Below are positions 54,865 through 64,000 of a stretch of DNA of 64,000 nucleotides, piece after piece. Position 1 is the stretch's first letter; every line of letters starts with the position of its first letter. Under the pieces are notes generated by a model. The model was given only the letters and a program-made list of their open reading frames with translations. It was not told the origin of the DNA and ran no database searches. The translations under genes and the position numbers were made by a program. Source of the stretch: Ottelia alismoides (lineage: Eukaryota > Streptophyta > Magnoliopsida > Alismatales > Hydrocharitaceae); the NCBI GenBank assembly GCA_037367405.1, contig JAZKJV010000149.1, positions 868,001-932,000 on the forward strand, read 5' to 3'.

Positions 54865-56974
54865 TGATCCTCACTAAATAAATAGCGAAGACAACATTAT
54901 CGTTGAGGCGACCCAGAAGAGACCTCTCATTCAAATAGTAAATAATCCATAATATCAATTAATCAATAAATAGAAAAAATGTGGAGTTGAAATTTATTAT
55001 ACTATACAACCAAAAATGTATACCAAGTAAGCATGTAGAGATCGAACTCAGGGAGCAAATGGCAGATTGTGCAATGATGCTAAAAAATATTCTTTTCTCT
55101 TGTCCATTTATTATTTTTATGGGTTTCTAATTATCTATCTTTTTTGTATTTTAATTTTTATATTTTTTATTTTTTTAGTTTTATAATTTTTATTATCTTT
55201 TTATATTTTCTAATTTTAAATTAATTTCACTTATATTATATAATGTCGATAAGATATGAGGCTTTATATATAAAATACAATATGTAATAATTATAAATAC
55301 TTCAAAAATAAACAAAATTTAGGAAAGGTAATATTTTTGGGTTTTATATAATTTTTAATGTTTTTGTCATTTTTTCTGAATTTTCGAATTTTTATGTATT
55401 CTTAAACTAAAAAATATAACAAATCATGGATTAAATAAATATGCATAATTGAACTAAAGATTAAAAATAGCAAATAAAGTCTAAAATAACATAAATCAAA
55501 CAATATATATTAAAATAAAGAAAATTAAGATATAAAAATAAATATTGTTGGGATTTTTGGTGATTTTTGATTTTAATAAATAGATAAAATGCATAAAATG
55601 CAAATCCAAAAATATGACATGAAAATATATGATGGAAGGCATATATCCCTAATTTTACTTAATTTTTGGAGCATAGATGCTATTTTAAATAAATGCAAGA
55701 AATGCACATAAATGACTAAAGTAAGGGGTTCATCTAAAAATGTGGTAAAAATATACAACTAATATTCAATTTTATTAGACTAAACATAAATAAAAAATTG
55801 CTAGGGGTATATAGGAAATTTTCCCAGCTCACGTGGGACGACACATGAGCTAAGCTGGATAGTAGGAGAAAGCAATATGAAATAAATACAGGGACCTTTA
55901 TGCAAAATGTCAATTTATTTACACTATATTTTATTCACATGACTAATAAATAAATAGAAAATTATGTGGGTTTAGATTTGTAATTTCCCCAAATGTGTAT
56001 GGAGATGGATGATTCTGATCAGTTAACTTGCACATGTCGCACTATCCACACCTAATGGCAGTTTGTGCCCGACACCTGGGATTAGATCTCACAGATGAGA
56101 TTGATGGCTCTGGCTTGATCGGATCAGATGTTAGCTGCAAGCTTGGAGGAACGGAGCCTAATCGGACGACTCTGGGGATGCTTGGAAGAACAGAGGAGAA
56201 CTCCTGTTCTTTGGAGCTTCAATCGGGTGTAGCACGAGCCTCCGACCACCTCGGAGTCCTGGAGCAGCGATAAAATGGATCATGGGATCCTCCGCTTTAG
56301 GGGACAGTCACCAATGAGCTCCTAAAGCGCCAGCATGGTCTGACGGAGTCGAGGAAAAAAAACGCTCCCAGTGTCTTCTTTCTATACCAAATTGACCCCC
56401 CCAAGGGGTCCGTGGATCCCCTGCAATCTATGAAAACAAAATCTCAGGTCGAGGGCAAAGTACCTCAACCCGATTAAGTGTGGAATGGGGTGAAATGGGT
56501 GCAGGCGGCAAAGTCTCCGGTGACGTTGAAGGATTAGACCTCGATACGCAGAACCATGAGGGTTCTGGTTGATTGTATGGTTCGGGAATATGGAGAAGGC
56601 ATTGGGGAAAGTAAGGAGGTGGTTGGTGAAGTCAGAGTGGGTTGGATACAGTGATGAAATGACGTCGGAGCTCGAGAGCTCCGGCTAGGTGCAATCTTAA
56701 AACTAGGCTAATGAAGACGATTAAAAGCTAATCTAATGTCTGGAAAAGAAATGCAGTGAATAAAACTACCTAAAAATCATAAAAAACGTATCTCTTATTC
56801 CTGATCGGAGGACTAGGGAGCAGGGCGACCAGAGGTCTGCCATGGGTCGCCTCTCCTCATCCCCCAACTGCACTGACAGCTCAGGGGTGCATCATCCATC
56901 AACTGGAGACTTGTTGGATCGAGGATAGGGTGTTGTAGCAATCAAAAAGGGACGAAAAAAGAGAAGGAAGGAGA

Positions 56975-56995
56975 GGGGATTATTTATGAACATGG
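56975..56995 (-). promoter_or_regulatory. Candidate TATA-like site of LTR D
   Basis: The minus strand reads CCATGTTCATAAATAATCCC. It lies about 1.39 kb from the LTR 5' end, with ATCCCC downstream as in B and X. Confidence 0.45.
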
Positions 56996-58104
56996 TGGGG
57001 GACCCTTATTGACATAGGGCTTGGGGACAAGATCCAGAGTTCAAGCATTGATCTAGATTGATGGAAGTTGATTTTTACATGAAGACTGATGAAAATGATC
57101 GATGGATCAAGCGGGAAAAATGGTAGAAAAGCAGGGAAAGAAACGCTTGGCACGTTAGACACACCGAGGGCTGAGTTGACTGAGGTCAACAAACGAAGCG
57201 CTGCGATTAGTCTACGTAGGACACTAAAGGACAAAATAACCAATTTTATAAGAAATTAATTAATTAAAAATAGTAAATAATTTTATTAACTTTTGGGTAT
57301 AAAATAAATTTTTTTATTATTTAATGTAGTTATTTAATACATTTTTTATTTATTTTTTGGGTTTATTTATAATTTTTAAGGGTATATTTAAAGATATATT
57401 CATTTATTGTTTGGGTATTTTATTTTTAAATCATATTTTTGTCTTTATTATTTTATTTTCTTCTTTTATATATTTATAACGTATTTTTATACACCTAAAT
57501 ATATTTTTATTTTATTTTTATGATGTTATTTGTATACTTAAATTAATAGGAAAATATATTATATAGGTATATCTATAGGTATTTCATCTATGTATCTATA
57601 TAGACTATTTTATTTTTTTATGTTTTCTTTATGGTTTTATTCTATTATAAATATGTACATGTATTATAAATAATATTTATAAAATCATAAAAATATAAAA
57701 TTGTAAAAATAGTAAAGAATAAATAAAATCAATATTTTATTCGAGTATATGGTACAATAGGTGTCGAAAACCTAACTCCATCCTTAACTCCAGAAAATAC
57801 GAAATCACCTTCAATAAATAGCATATTAAAAGTTATGTACAATTAAAGTGATTTTAATACATTTTGAGTTTTTATTTAAGAGATATGATTCTGGGACGTA
57901 TGGGTTCTGGCTTTTTATTTTGAGTATAAAAGGTACACTGTATATTTTTTTTGTGCAAACTCAATTTTGTATTTTTATTTTTATCTACAACTTTTATGTA
58001 CAGAGTTTATTGATTTGATGAATAATTAATAAAGCATAAAATGGGTCCCAAAAATACATTATTGATAAATAAATAAACAGGATTTTTATTGTATTTTTGG
58101 CCCT

Positions 58105-58132
58105 TATCTCCCCCTATTATATTCCTTATCGA
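58105..58132 (-). promoter_or_regulatory. Conserved U3 block of LTR D
   Basis: TATCTCCCCCTATTATATTC followed by CTTATCGA. It lies about 240-266 bp from the LTR 5' end. It has two changes against the B copy in the first 20 bases. Confidence 0.55.
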
Positions 58133-58371
58133 ACAAATCAATTCTTGACTTGGTCTTGGGGTTTAGGTTCATAAAGTACCAAAAGGTATTTTATTCTTTT
58201 TCTTATCTTTCCCTTATTTTAAAATTTTGGCATTAAAAACTGTATTTTATACATAATAAATGGAACAAATCATGAATGTTAATTTGTACAAAATAATGTT
58301 ATATAAATGCATTAGCTAGGTTTTTTAAGGCCAAAATAATAGAAAAAAGGCGATGAAATGGAGACTCATCA

Positions 58372-58391
58372 CCCCCCTATACTTGTGTTTT
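58372..58391 (-). other. Polypurine tract of element D
   Basis: In element sense it reads AAAACACAAGTATAGGGGGG next to TGATGAGTC. The purine run is broken by two C, but the core AAGTATAGGGGGG is intact. Confidence 0.85.
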
Positions 58392-58635
58392 CTAGACCCT
58401 AGAAAACACTTACGCAATAAGTGGAGAAAATGAAAGTAAAGAAAAGAATAAGAAAGAAAGTGGATTGAATTTAATTCTCAAACTTGTATGTACAAAATCA
58501 AAGTTTAGAGCTCAGGCCAGTCCTTGTTGTTAAAATGTGTGTGGAACCTTGTTAGGAACCGGATTTAAAACACAACAGCCTTCGAGAGTCGCAGAACTCG
58601 GTTCAAAACATCTCAATAACCATGTCAGAACCAGC

Positions 58636-58920
58636 CTACATCATACGAAAACCCTTATGACCATGAAGCTGACTTGTATAGTGTAAGTGATAGTGGCTCT
58701 TACCAACTGAAATGGCAAAAGAACTGACTTCTCCAGCATGACAACCCAATGATTCCCCAATCCAGCAACTCTTTCCTTGATGAGAGAGGTATTCCTTTCT
58801 AAGTTCAAGTGCATTCGACTCAAGAGGAGGGGTTGAAGAAAAGAATGGATGGTAGCCAGTGTAGCTACCTATTTGAGGATGCATGAGCATTGTTGTCAAG
58901 TCATCCAACTGCACGCTCAC
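58636..58920 (-). CDS. Conserved small 3' reading frame of D (unknown)
   Basis: This 94-codon frame reads MSVQLDDLTTMLMHPQIGSY, then TGYHPFFSSTPP, ELRKEYLSHQGKSCWIGES, SHYHLHYTSQLHGHKGFRMM. It is the most complete copy and joins the halves that are in different frames in B and C. It shares the D-L-x(3)-L-x-H-P-x-IGSYTGYHPF core with Y (50341-50691). It lies 245 bp inside the polypurine tract. Function unknown; no known domain is recognised. Confidence 0.45.
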   Translation of the reverse strand: MSVQLDDLTTMLMHPQIGSYTGYHPFFSSTPPLESNALELRKEYLSHQGKSCWIGESLGCHAGEVSSFAISVGKSHYHLHYTSQLHGHKGFRMM

Positions 58921-59059
58921 ATGATATGAATTTGAAGCTCAAGCTTGCTTATTTCAAATATATACATATTCCAGCAGGCATTTTATTTTCAATCAGGTCT
59001 GTCCACTTTTTTGGTGTCTTTATTTCGACACTTTCTTTAATGTTATATATATTAGCATT

Positions 59060-60140
59060 TACATAAGGAGTTTTTCTTTTAAGCCAGAAGACTATCCCTC
59101 TTTTGAAGCATTATTGCAACCCACACTCTCCTGTCCTTAGATGTCGATGCCACTGGACAGGTTGGGGTGCACTTCCCTCACTAGAGAAGGACGAATATTT
59201 CCACTCGTGTGTGTATCATACCGGCAAATCCAATCCCCTCACCACTCCATCTGAGTTGAGCCAAGTGAAAGATGCAAATGTCCAAGTTAGGTCATGGATG
59301 ACAAGAGTCATGCGTTTGTCTCAAAAAGTTCTAGTTAAGTAGTTGTGGTATCTTGAACCCATCCTTGAGTCTCAAAGAATTAAGTCTGCACGACCTGAAG
59401 TACCTCAAATTCAATTCCAATAAGGTTCCAGTGAATTTACGTGGATTAAGGTCCAACCAAGCTCTAATCTTTGACTTTACTTAGACTAGTTCAATTATCA
59501 AACTCAATCTGAAAAGTACGAATGCTATGCAATTGCTATGTACAATACAATGAAAATCTTTTTGTGATACAACTTTCTAATTTTGAACTTTTTATGGAAA
59601 TTTTCAAAAAGGTTTTGCAAATGTTTTCGAGATTTTTCAAACAAAAAGATTTTGGAAGAAAAGATATATACAAATGTTTACATGGGTGTGCATCTTATAT
59701 TTACAAGAATGGAGTTTTAAGGATTTACAAGAGATGTGTTAATTATTTCTAAATATAAATAAATATATAAAAACTGATAAAAAATGTTTATTTTTTTTAG
59801 ATGATGTATATATTCCTCAAATATATTTGAAAATAATTTTACAAATAATTTTGAAAACTATGGTCCAAAAAAATTTTTACAGACATTTACAAACATTTTA
59901 AAATCATTTTGCAAAAATTTTTCAAACATTATATATATATATATATATTTCATATTTATTTGCAACCATTTTTTAAACCATTTGCAGATAGGTTTTCAAA
60001 ATATTTTTATTTCATACAAAGAAAAGAAAATTTTACAAATAACACATTTTTACAAAGGTTGAAAATATTTTACAAAATATTTTTCAAACAGTTTTCAAAA
60101 GATTTTCAAACTATTTTCCAAACATTTTGCAAAATATTTT
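59060..60140 (-). other. 3' non-coding region of D
   Basis: It holds the conserved block (59060-59420; see the B copy at 12320) and the TTTTGCAAA tract (59560-60140) with a (TA)n run near 59932-59948. A plus-strand open frame at 59103-59342 aligns with one in B, but lies antisense to both elements and is closed in C. No gene is called. Confidence 0.5.
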
Positions 60141-60142
60141 TG

Positions 60143-60158
60143 TCTAATTTATTAATTA
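60143..60158 (-). other. Small hairpin CTAATT-TATT-AATTAG in D
   Basis: It is the counterpart of CTGATT-TATT-AATCAG in B and C. A G-C pair has become an A-T pair through changes on both sides, so pairing is kept. Confidence 0.5.
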
Positions 60159-60300
60159 GTATATATATAGAGTTTGAGGAATAATAGACATCTTTTTATT
60201 AATTGATTTAATGAATTGTATATGTAAAGTATTTTAGCCATAATATTCAAAAATACAAAAGTACAAGTTATGGCTAAAGTACATACAATGTATACATGAC

Positions 60301-60800
60301 CTCCCTATTCTTTGCTTGAGCTATATCCTCATAGATCGAAAAGAAAAAAGAGACGACATATCCCATACTGAGTATAGAAAATCCTATATTACAACGACTG
60401 AATAAGAATGAAGAAATGAATGAATGAGAAGTCGACCTTCCCCCCGATACTTAGGATCAAATAATCATAAGTATAGCAAATTGTATCTATTGTATCTACA
60501 TGTAGGGAGGGTTGAGGGCAGGACTAAACAAATCACAACTCAGTCTGTCTCCCCCTTATACTTAGGATAAGATATCCCTAAGTATAGCAGAGAAAATCAA
60601 TAGGTGAGGAGACAGTAAAGGGGATCAATAAAAGAAAAGATAGAATCATAGAGAGAATGTATATATCACTCCCCCTATATTTAGGGTAAAAGAGCTCTAA
60701 GTATAGGAAACAACAGAAGTGAAGAAACCAAACAGAGAAAGAACAAACATAAATAGGTGTACCCCCTATACTAAGGACAACGTACGTCCTAAGTGTAGAC
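60301..60800 (-). repeat. Array of five hairpins with G-runs in D
   Basis: Units lie near 60301-60330 (TTTGCTTGAGCTAT), 60438-60476 (ATACTTAGGAT...ATCATAAGTATAG), 60550-60588 (CTTATACTTAGGAT...ATCCCTAAGTATAG), 60663-60706 and 60761-60800 (CTATACTAAGGAC...GTCCTAAGTGTAG). The fourth is followed in element sense by GGGGGAGTGATAT, like a polypurine tract/LTR junction. Spacing is about 100-138 bp. Confidence 0.72.
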
Positions 60801-61233
60801 ACACATAAGTGGTGAATGATCTGGGGTATACATGACACACAGGAGAAAGCATGAATGAAAAGACAAAACACATATATGCAAGTAGTAAAGATTGGTGAAG
60901 TGTAGGACGGTATCTGATAGTCGAATACCGTACTCTCATCATCATCTCCCTATGATAATGGTGACGCATTCAGAAATAGAAAGACACCCTAGTATACAAT
61001 CAAGTGGGTGTCTGTTACCGGGGAAAAGAGATTTAAAATTAAGTCGGGAACCGGCATCGGGAAACATAACATCAACTTATAGGGAATAGAATGAGAGATC
61101 ACAGCTAATATCGTAAGATACAAAGGAGGAAGGAACAGTACAAATTCCTCCATGTCACTCATAGTATCAAGAAGATACAAAAAGAGAAGAGTACTAGACT
61201 CTCTACGGAGTGTGATACCTGGTGGATATAAAG

Positions 61234-61960
61234 TCAACAGATCAAGAGCACATTGAATATCACAAGACATGGTTCAACCTTGCGAGGGTCGTCAAGGTGA
61301 AATGACTCAGACGGGTCAGAAGTCTCAAAAAGATCAGAAGACTCGGTCTCGTGATCCAATAGATAGGTTACATAACCAAAGAGGAGTCCGAGTACACAAA
61401 TCAGAAGACTTCGATTCGTGCTCCACCAGATTGGAGATACTAGAAGTGAAGTCGAGTACCCACAAAATGATGTATTCTCCCACAGATAACCCTCAACAGT
61501 GATACATGCCACGCATTGAATAATTATAATAGAATTCATCCATGCGTGGGTCTTCACAGAGAGCTAACTCAAAGGAGTTGGCTCCATCAGACGGGTCATC
61601 AGAGGCGATTTCGGTAAGAGGCAGATCTGCTACCCAACAGAAGAGACCAACGAAACCTCAATGATGTCACAGGCTCCCACAGATAACCCTCAGGGAGTAC
61701 TGTGAACTAGGCAGGGAATAATCAGAAGATTGTGACTCATCCTTGCGAGGACCATCAAGGAGAGAAGACTCAAAGGAGTCCAGGAAAACATTTTCGTGCT
61801 CCAACAGGTTGGACAAACAATTAGACGGTGAGACCGATAACTCATATCAAACAACTCAATTTCATGCTCCATCAAGGTGGACACACAAGCAGTGAGTGAA
61901 ACCGATCGTAAAGAAAATGTTGCATTCTCCCGCAGATAGTCCTCGGGGAGTAATGCAAAC
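61234..61960 (-). pseudogene. Frame with degenerate tandem repeats in D (unknown)
   Basis: In element sense three units carry the phrase (N/D)SFE-x-x-L-(L/C)-(D/E)-x-PR-(K/M)-DE: LDSFESSLLDGPRKDES, ANSFELALCEDPRMDEF and a diverged SESFHLDDPRKVEP. At DNA level the phrase CTCCCACAGATA(A)CCCTC on the plus strand recurs near 61477, 61674 and 61927, so the repeat period is about 195-250 bp. Stops and shifts break the frame. One unit is also present in Y (48230-48300). No known domain is recognised; the frame lies where other elements have pol or a late gene. Confidence 0.55.
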
Positions 61961-62939
61961 TAAGTCAATAATATCAAGGAAGCACTGGCATCAAGTCCTA
62001 GGTCCTCAAAAATCATCAATCAATCACTAGTCAACAAGAGGGCATAAGTCTATGGAGAGGGAAGAGATGCTCATGGCAATCAGAGTGCAGTCTCTCAAAT
62101 CAATCAAGTCAACTAAGATAGATCAAGATGGTAGACAATGAGTCTCTAAGTGCTAAATGGGGATAGAAGAGACAAGAGATGGAGGATGGATCAGTCTAGA
62201 ATACGAGTGAAATCATATGGGTTCCAAGCACTGTCACTTTGAAGCACATTTAAAGATAGTACATCAAACGTCTGAATCAAGACGGGTGAAACCGATTAGA
62301 AGAAATCATTAGTCATAGCTCAAGAAATCATCATCAAATCACCAGGAATCAATCACATCCTCACTCTTGTGTCCGATATCAGAAATCTTCAATAAAGAAT
62401 CACACTTGTAATAGTGCTAAAATCAGAGTCCTCGATAAAGAATCTATACACATACCAATGTCAGATCCACCAAGAATAGCACGCCAATATTAGTATCCAC
62501 AACTTTGCCTAACTTGCTCAGATTATTCTTTCAATCACAACCTTGATGTGGGCTTCGTATAATAACACAACATTCCTAGGTGAAAGAAGGGATGGAATGG
62601 AAGGGAATGAGAAGGTAGGCGAGAATGGCGAAATGAAGGAAAAATTGTGGTTCAAGAAGTGGTACTTCTTCAACCGGACCAAAAATTGGGTGATATGGGC
62701 AAGGAGACAGCAGCAAAATCTGGCTACTAAAGTGAAGATCAAGACCCAATATTACGACTCAATAAAGGAAATAATGTAGACAAAGAAAGGGAGATGGACT
62801 CAATAAAAAGAAGAACTCAAAAACTCAAGGATCTACAAACTCAAAGAATGATGAACGTAAATGGACCCAAAATCACAATCAATCTACAAAGCCAACCTCC
62901 AGTTCACCTACTCAACACAGTGAAGACCAAAGATAGTGG
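61961..62939 (-). other. Unassigned internal region of D
   Basis: This stretch lies between the repeat-bearing frame and the leader, where gag and protease would be expected. I see no Gag core, no DSG protease motif and no long element-sense frame. A 78-codon plus-strand frame (62543-62779) is antisense to the element, Lys- and Glu-rich, and has no counterpart in B, so I do not call it a gene. Confidence 0.4.
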
Positions 62940-64000
62940 TCATTTATCTTTTCTCTTTTATAGTTAGGTGTGCTTTCAAAAAAACTTATACAAACATGTA
63001 GGTAGGTTTGGGATTTGGGCACTAACCTTAGTTTATATTTGAGAATAAAATGCACATACCATGAGGGGGTTCCTCAACCCAAAGAAATGACTCCATTACA
63101 TTTATTTTTACAAGTCCAATAGAGCTAGAAACCCCAATTTTTATTTTTTTGTTATCACTTTTTTTGTTATTTTTCAATGCAATCATCTAACGAACTTCCA
63201 ATTCCATTAACATCCTAGGTGATCAAAATCAAAGGGAGAAGGTCGAAAAAGCAATGCAAGAAGGAAATCGATGATGCATGCATAGTCTGGAGACATACAA
63301 TGCCTCCCAGCTCTCTCCATGTGGGATGCATAATAGAATTGAAAGCTACACTATGTGAGATGCAAGAGTATGAAATCACCCTTGAATAGTAATTGCTATC
63401 AACGTGAAGCACCAAATGCTAACTATCTAGATATGAGACTTTAGTCCGGTCCTCGATGCCACTCGGTGCCCTCCAAAACGAGTCCTGCCAGCACTGTATG
63501 CGACCTCTTGGCATCCGGTCTCAAGTCTAAATAGCCAACAATTACGATTTGACTAAGTCCAAAAGCGAGTCTATAGGTACATGCAAGTATATTAGGGCTT
63601 TGGACCTTAGTCTATCGAGAAAGCAATTCCTAAGCTAAGGCTCATTCACACAAAACAAATAATAATAAAATCGAAAAAAATAAATAGAAAGTGATGAAAA
63701 CGCAACAAACCGATGAGGCCTCCAAGGGAACAACCCCTCAAGCACTGGACCTCGTGAAGTAGCAATGTCAGGAGAGTCCAAGTTATTACAGATTAAGTGT
63801 TGCCTCTCTCTCTCTCTCACTTTCATTTACAAAATAAAAAATAAAAATAAACATGAAATGAAATAAAATGCATGTGAAGGGTCTGTCTTCTAAAATTTCC
63901 TCCAAGTTTTTATATGTTGCTCTCTCCTCCCATCTAAATCAGAAAGCTGGCTCTACCACGCTTGGGTGCACAGGTCCTCCTAGGAAGGCCTTCCTTGCGT
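62940..64000 (-). other. Leader region of D
   Basis: This matches the leaders of B and C. It has GTGCCCTCCAAAACGAGTCC (near 63466), CAGCACTGTATGCGACCTCT (near 63490), CAAGCACTGGACCTCGTGAA (near 63739) and a (CT)n run (63806-63819). The last 100 bases resemble the B leader near 17370-17430 (cattle of TCCT and GCTC words), so the primer site should lie within about 200 bp past the window edge. Confidence 0.55.

Larger units (their letters stand above)
54865..58371 (-). repeat. 3' LTR of element D (3507 bp)
   Basis: The right end GAGACTCATCA is clear. The left end is set at TGATCCTCAC (54865), since the following phrases GTTGAGGCGACC and TGTAGAGATCGAACTCAGGG match the U5 ends of B and C. It has an inverted G-box repeat (55824-55855, CTCACGTGGGACGACACATGAG type), a GC-rich stretch (56000-57240), a TATA-like site (56975-56995), GACTGAGGTCAAC (57178-57190), a decayed palindrome near 57200-57220 and the conserved U3 block (58105-58132). 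Confidence 0.82.
54865..64000 (-). mobile_element. Element D: partial non-autonomous Athila-like element
   Basis: D starts with its 3' LTR (54865-58371) and polypurine tract (58372-58391). Its internal region runs to the right edge, where the sequence matches the part of the leader of B and C that lies within about 100-200 bp of their primer site. The internal region is therefore about 5.7-5.8 kb, like B, and no RT, RNase H or integrase is visible. D is inserted in the 3' LTR of Y. The flank before 54865 is a run of seven A (54858-54864), so the predicted target duplication is AAAAA; its partner is outside the window. Confidence 0.85.

Overview
The window is repeat-derived nuclear DNA of a flowering plant. 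I see no host gene, rRNA or tRNA gene. Everything recognisable is Ty3/gypsy LTR retrotransposon sequence of the Athila type, plus one small hAT-like DNA transposon. The evidence for Athila is a primer-binding site matching the 3' end of plant tRNA-Asp (TCCCCGGCAACGGCGCCA), long TG...CA LTRs of 3.1-4.1 kb, 5-bp target-site duplications (TSDs), and Athila-like Gag, protease, RT, RNase H and integrase motifs (for example [38 protein letters not shown]). All coding regions are broken by stops and frameshifts, so these are old copies. The species cannot be named from this sequence.

The layout is a nest of insertions. Letters are used throughout. Y (+) is the outermost host; only its 3' internal region (48027-50979) and 3' LTR (50980-54864) are visible. 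X (+) sits inside Y and runs, interrupted, from 4581 to 48026: gag end, protease, RT, RNase H and first part of integrase (4581-7903), rest of integrase, 3' region and first part of the 3' LTR (21387-27485), and the rest of that LTR (46985-48026). Three minus-strand elements are inserted in X. A (1-4580, only its leader and 5' LTR visible) lies in gag. B (7904-21386, complete, TSD CCTAT) lies in integrase. C (27486-46979, complete, TSD GCCCT) lies in the 3' LTR. C is itself interrupted by a 720-bp hAT-like element (38606-39325, TSD GCTGCTGG). A further minus-strand element D (54865 to beyond the window) sits in the 3' LTR of Y.

C carries gag and full-length but decayed pol. B and D have short internal regions without RT, RNase H or integrase. 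They keep the LTRs, primer sites, leader and 3' region, so they look like non-autonomous partners that would have relied on proteins from C- or X-like elements.

The most interesting signals are non-coding. Between the end of pol and the 3' LTR, five elements (B, C, X, Y, D) carry an array of four to six short hairpins, each followed in element sense by a G-run. Arm plus G-run copies the polypurine tract (PPT) core (AAGTATAGGGGGG), and some copies are followed by TGATG like the true PPT/LTR junction. All LTRs also share a promoter layout: a conserved block at about 235-305 bp, a palindrome centred on CACGTG at about 1.14-1.35 kb (perfect over 32 bp in A and 26 bp in B), and a TATA-like box at about 1.39-1.6 kb. 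All comparisons here were made by eye without alignment software.
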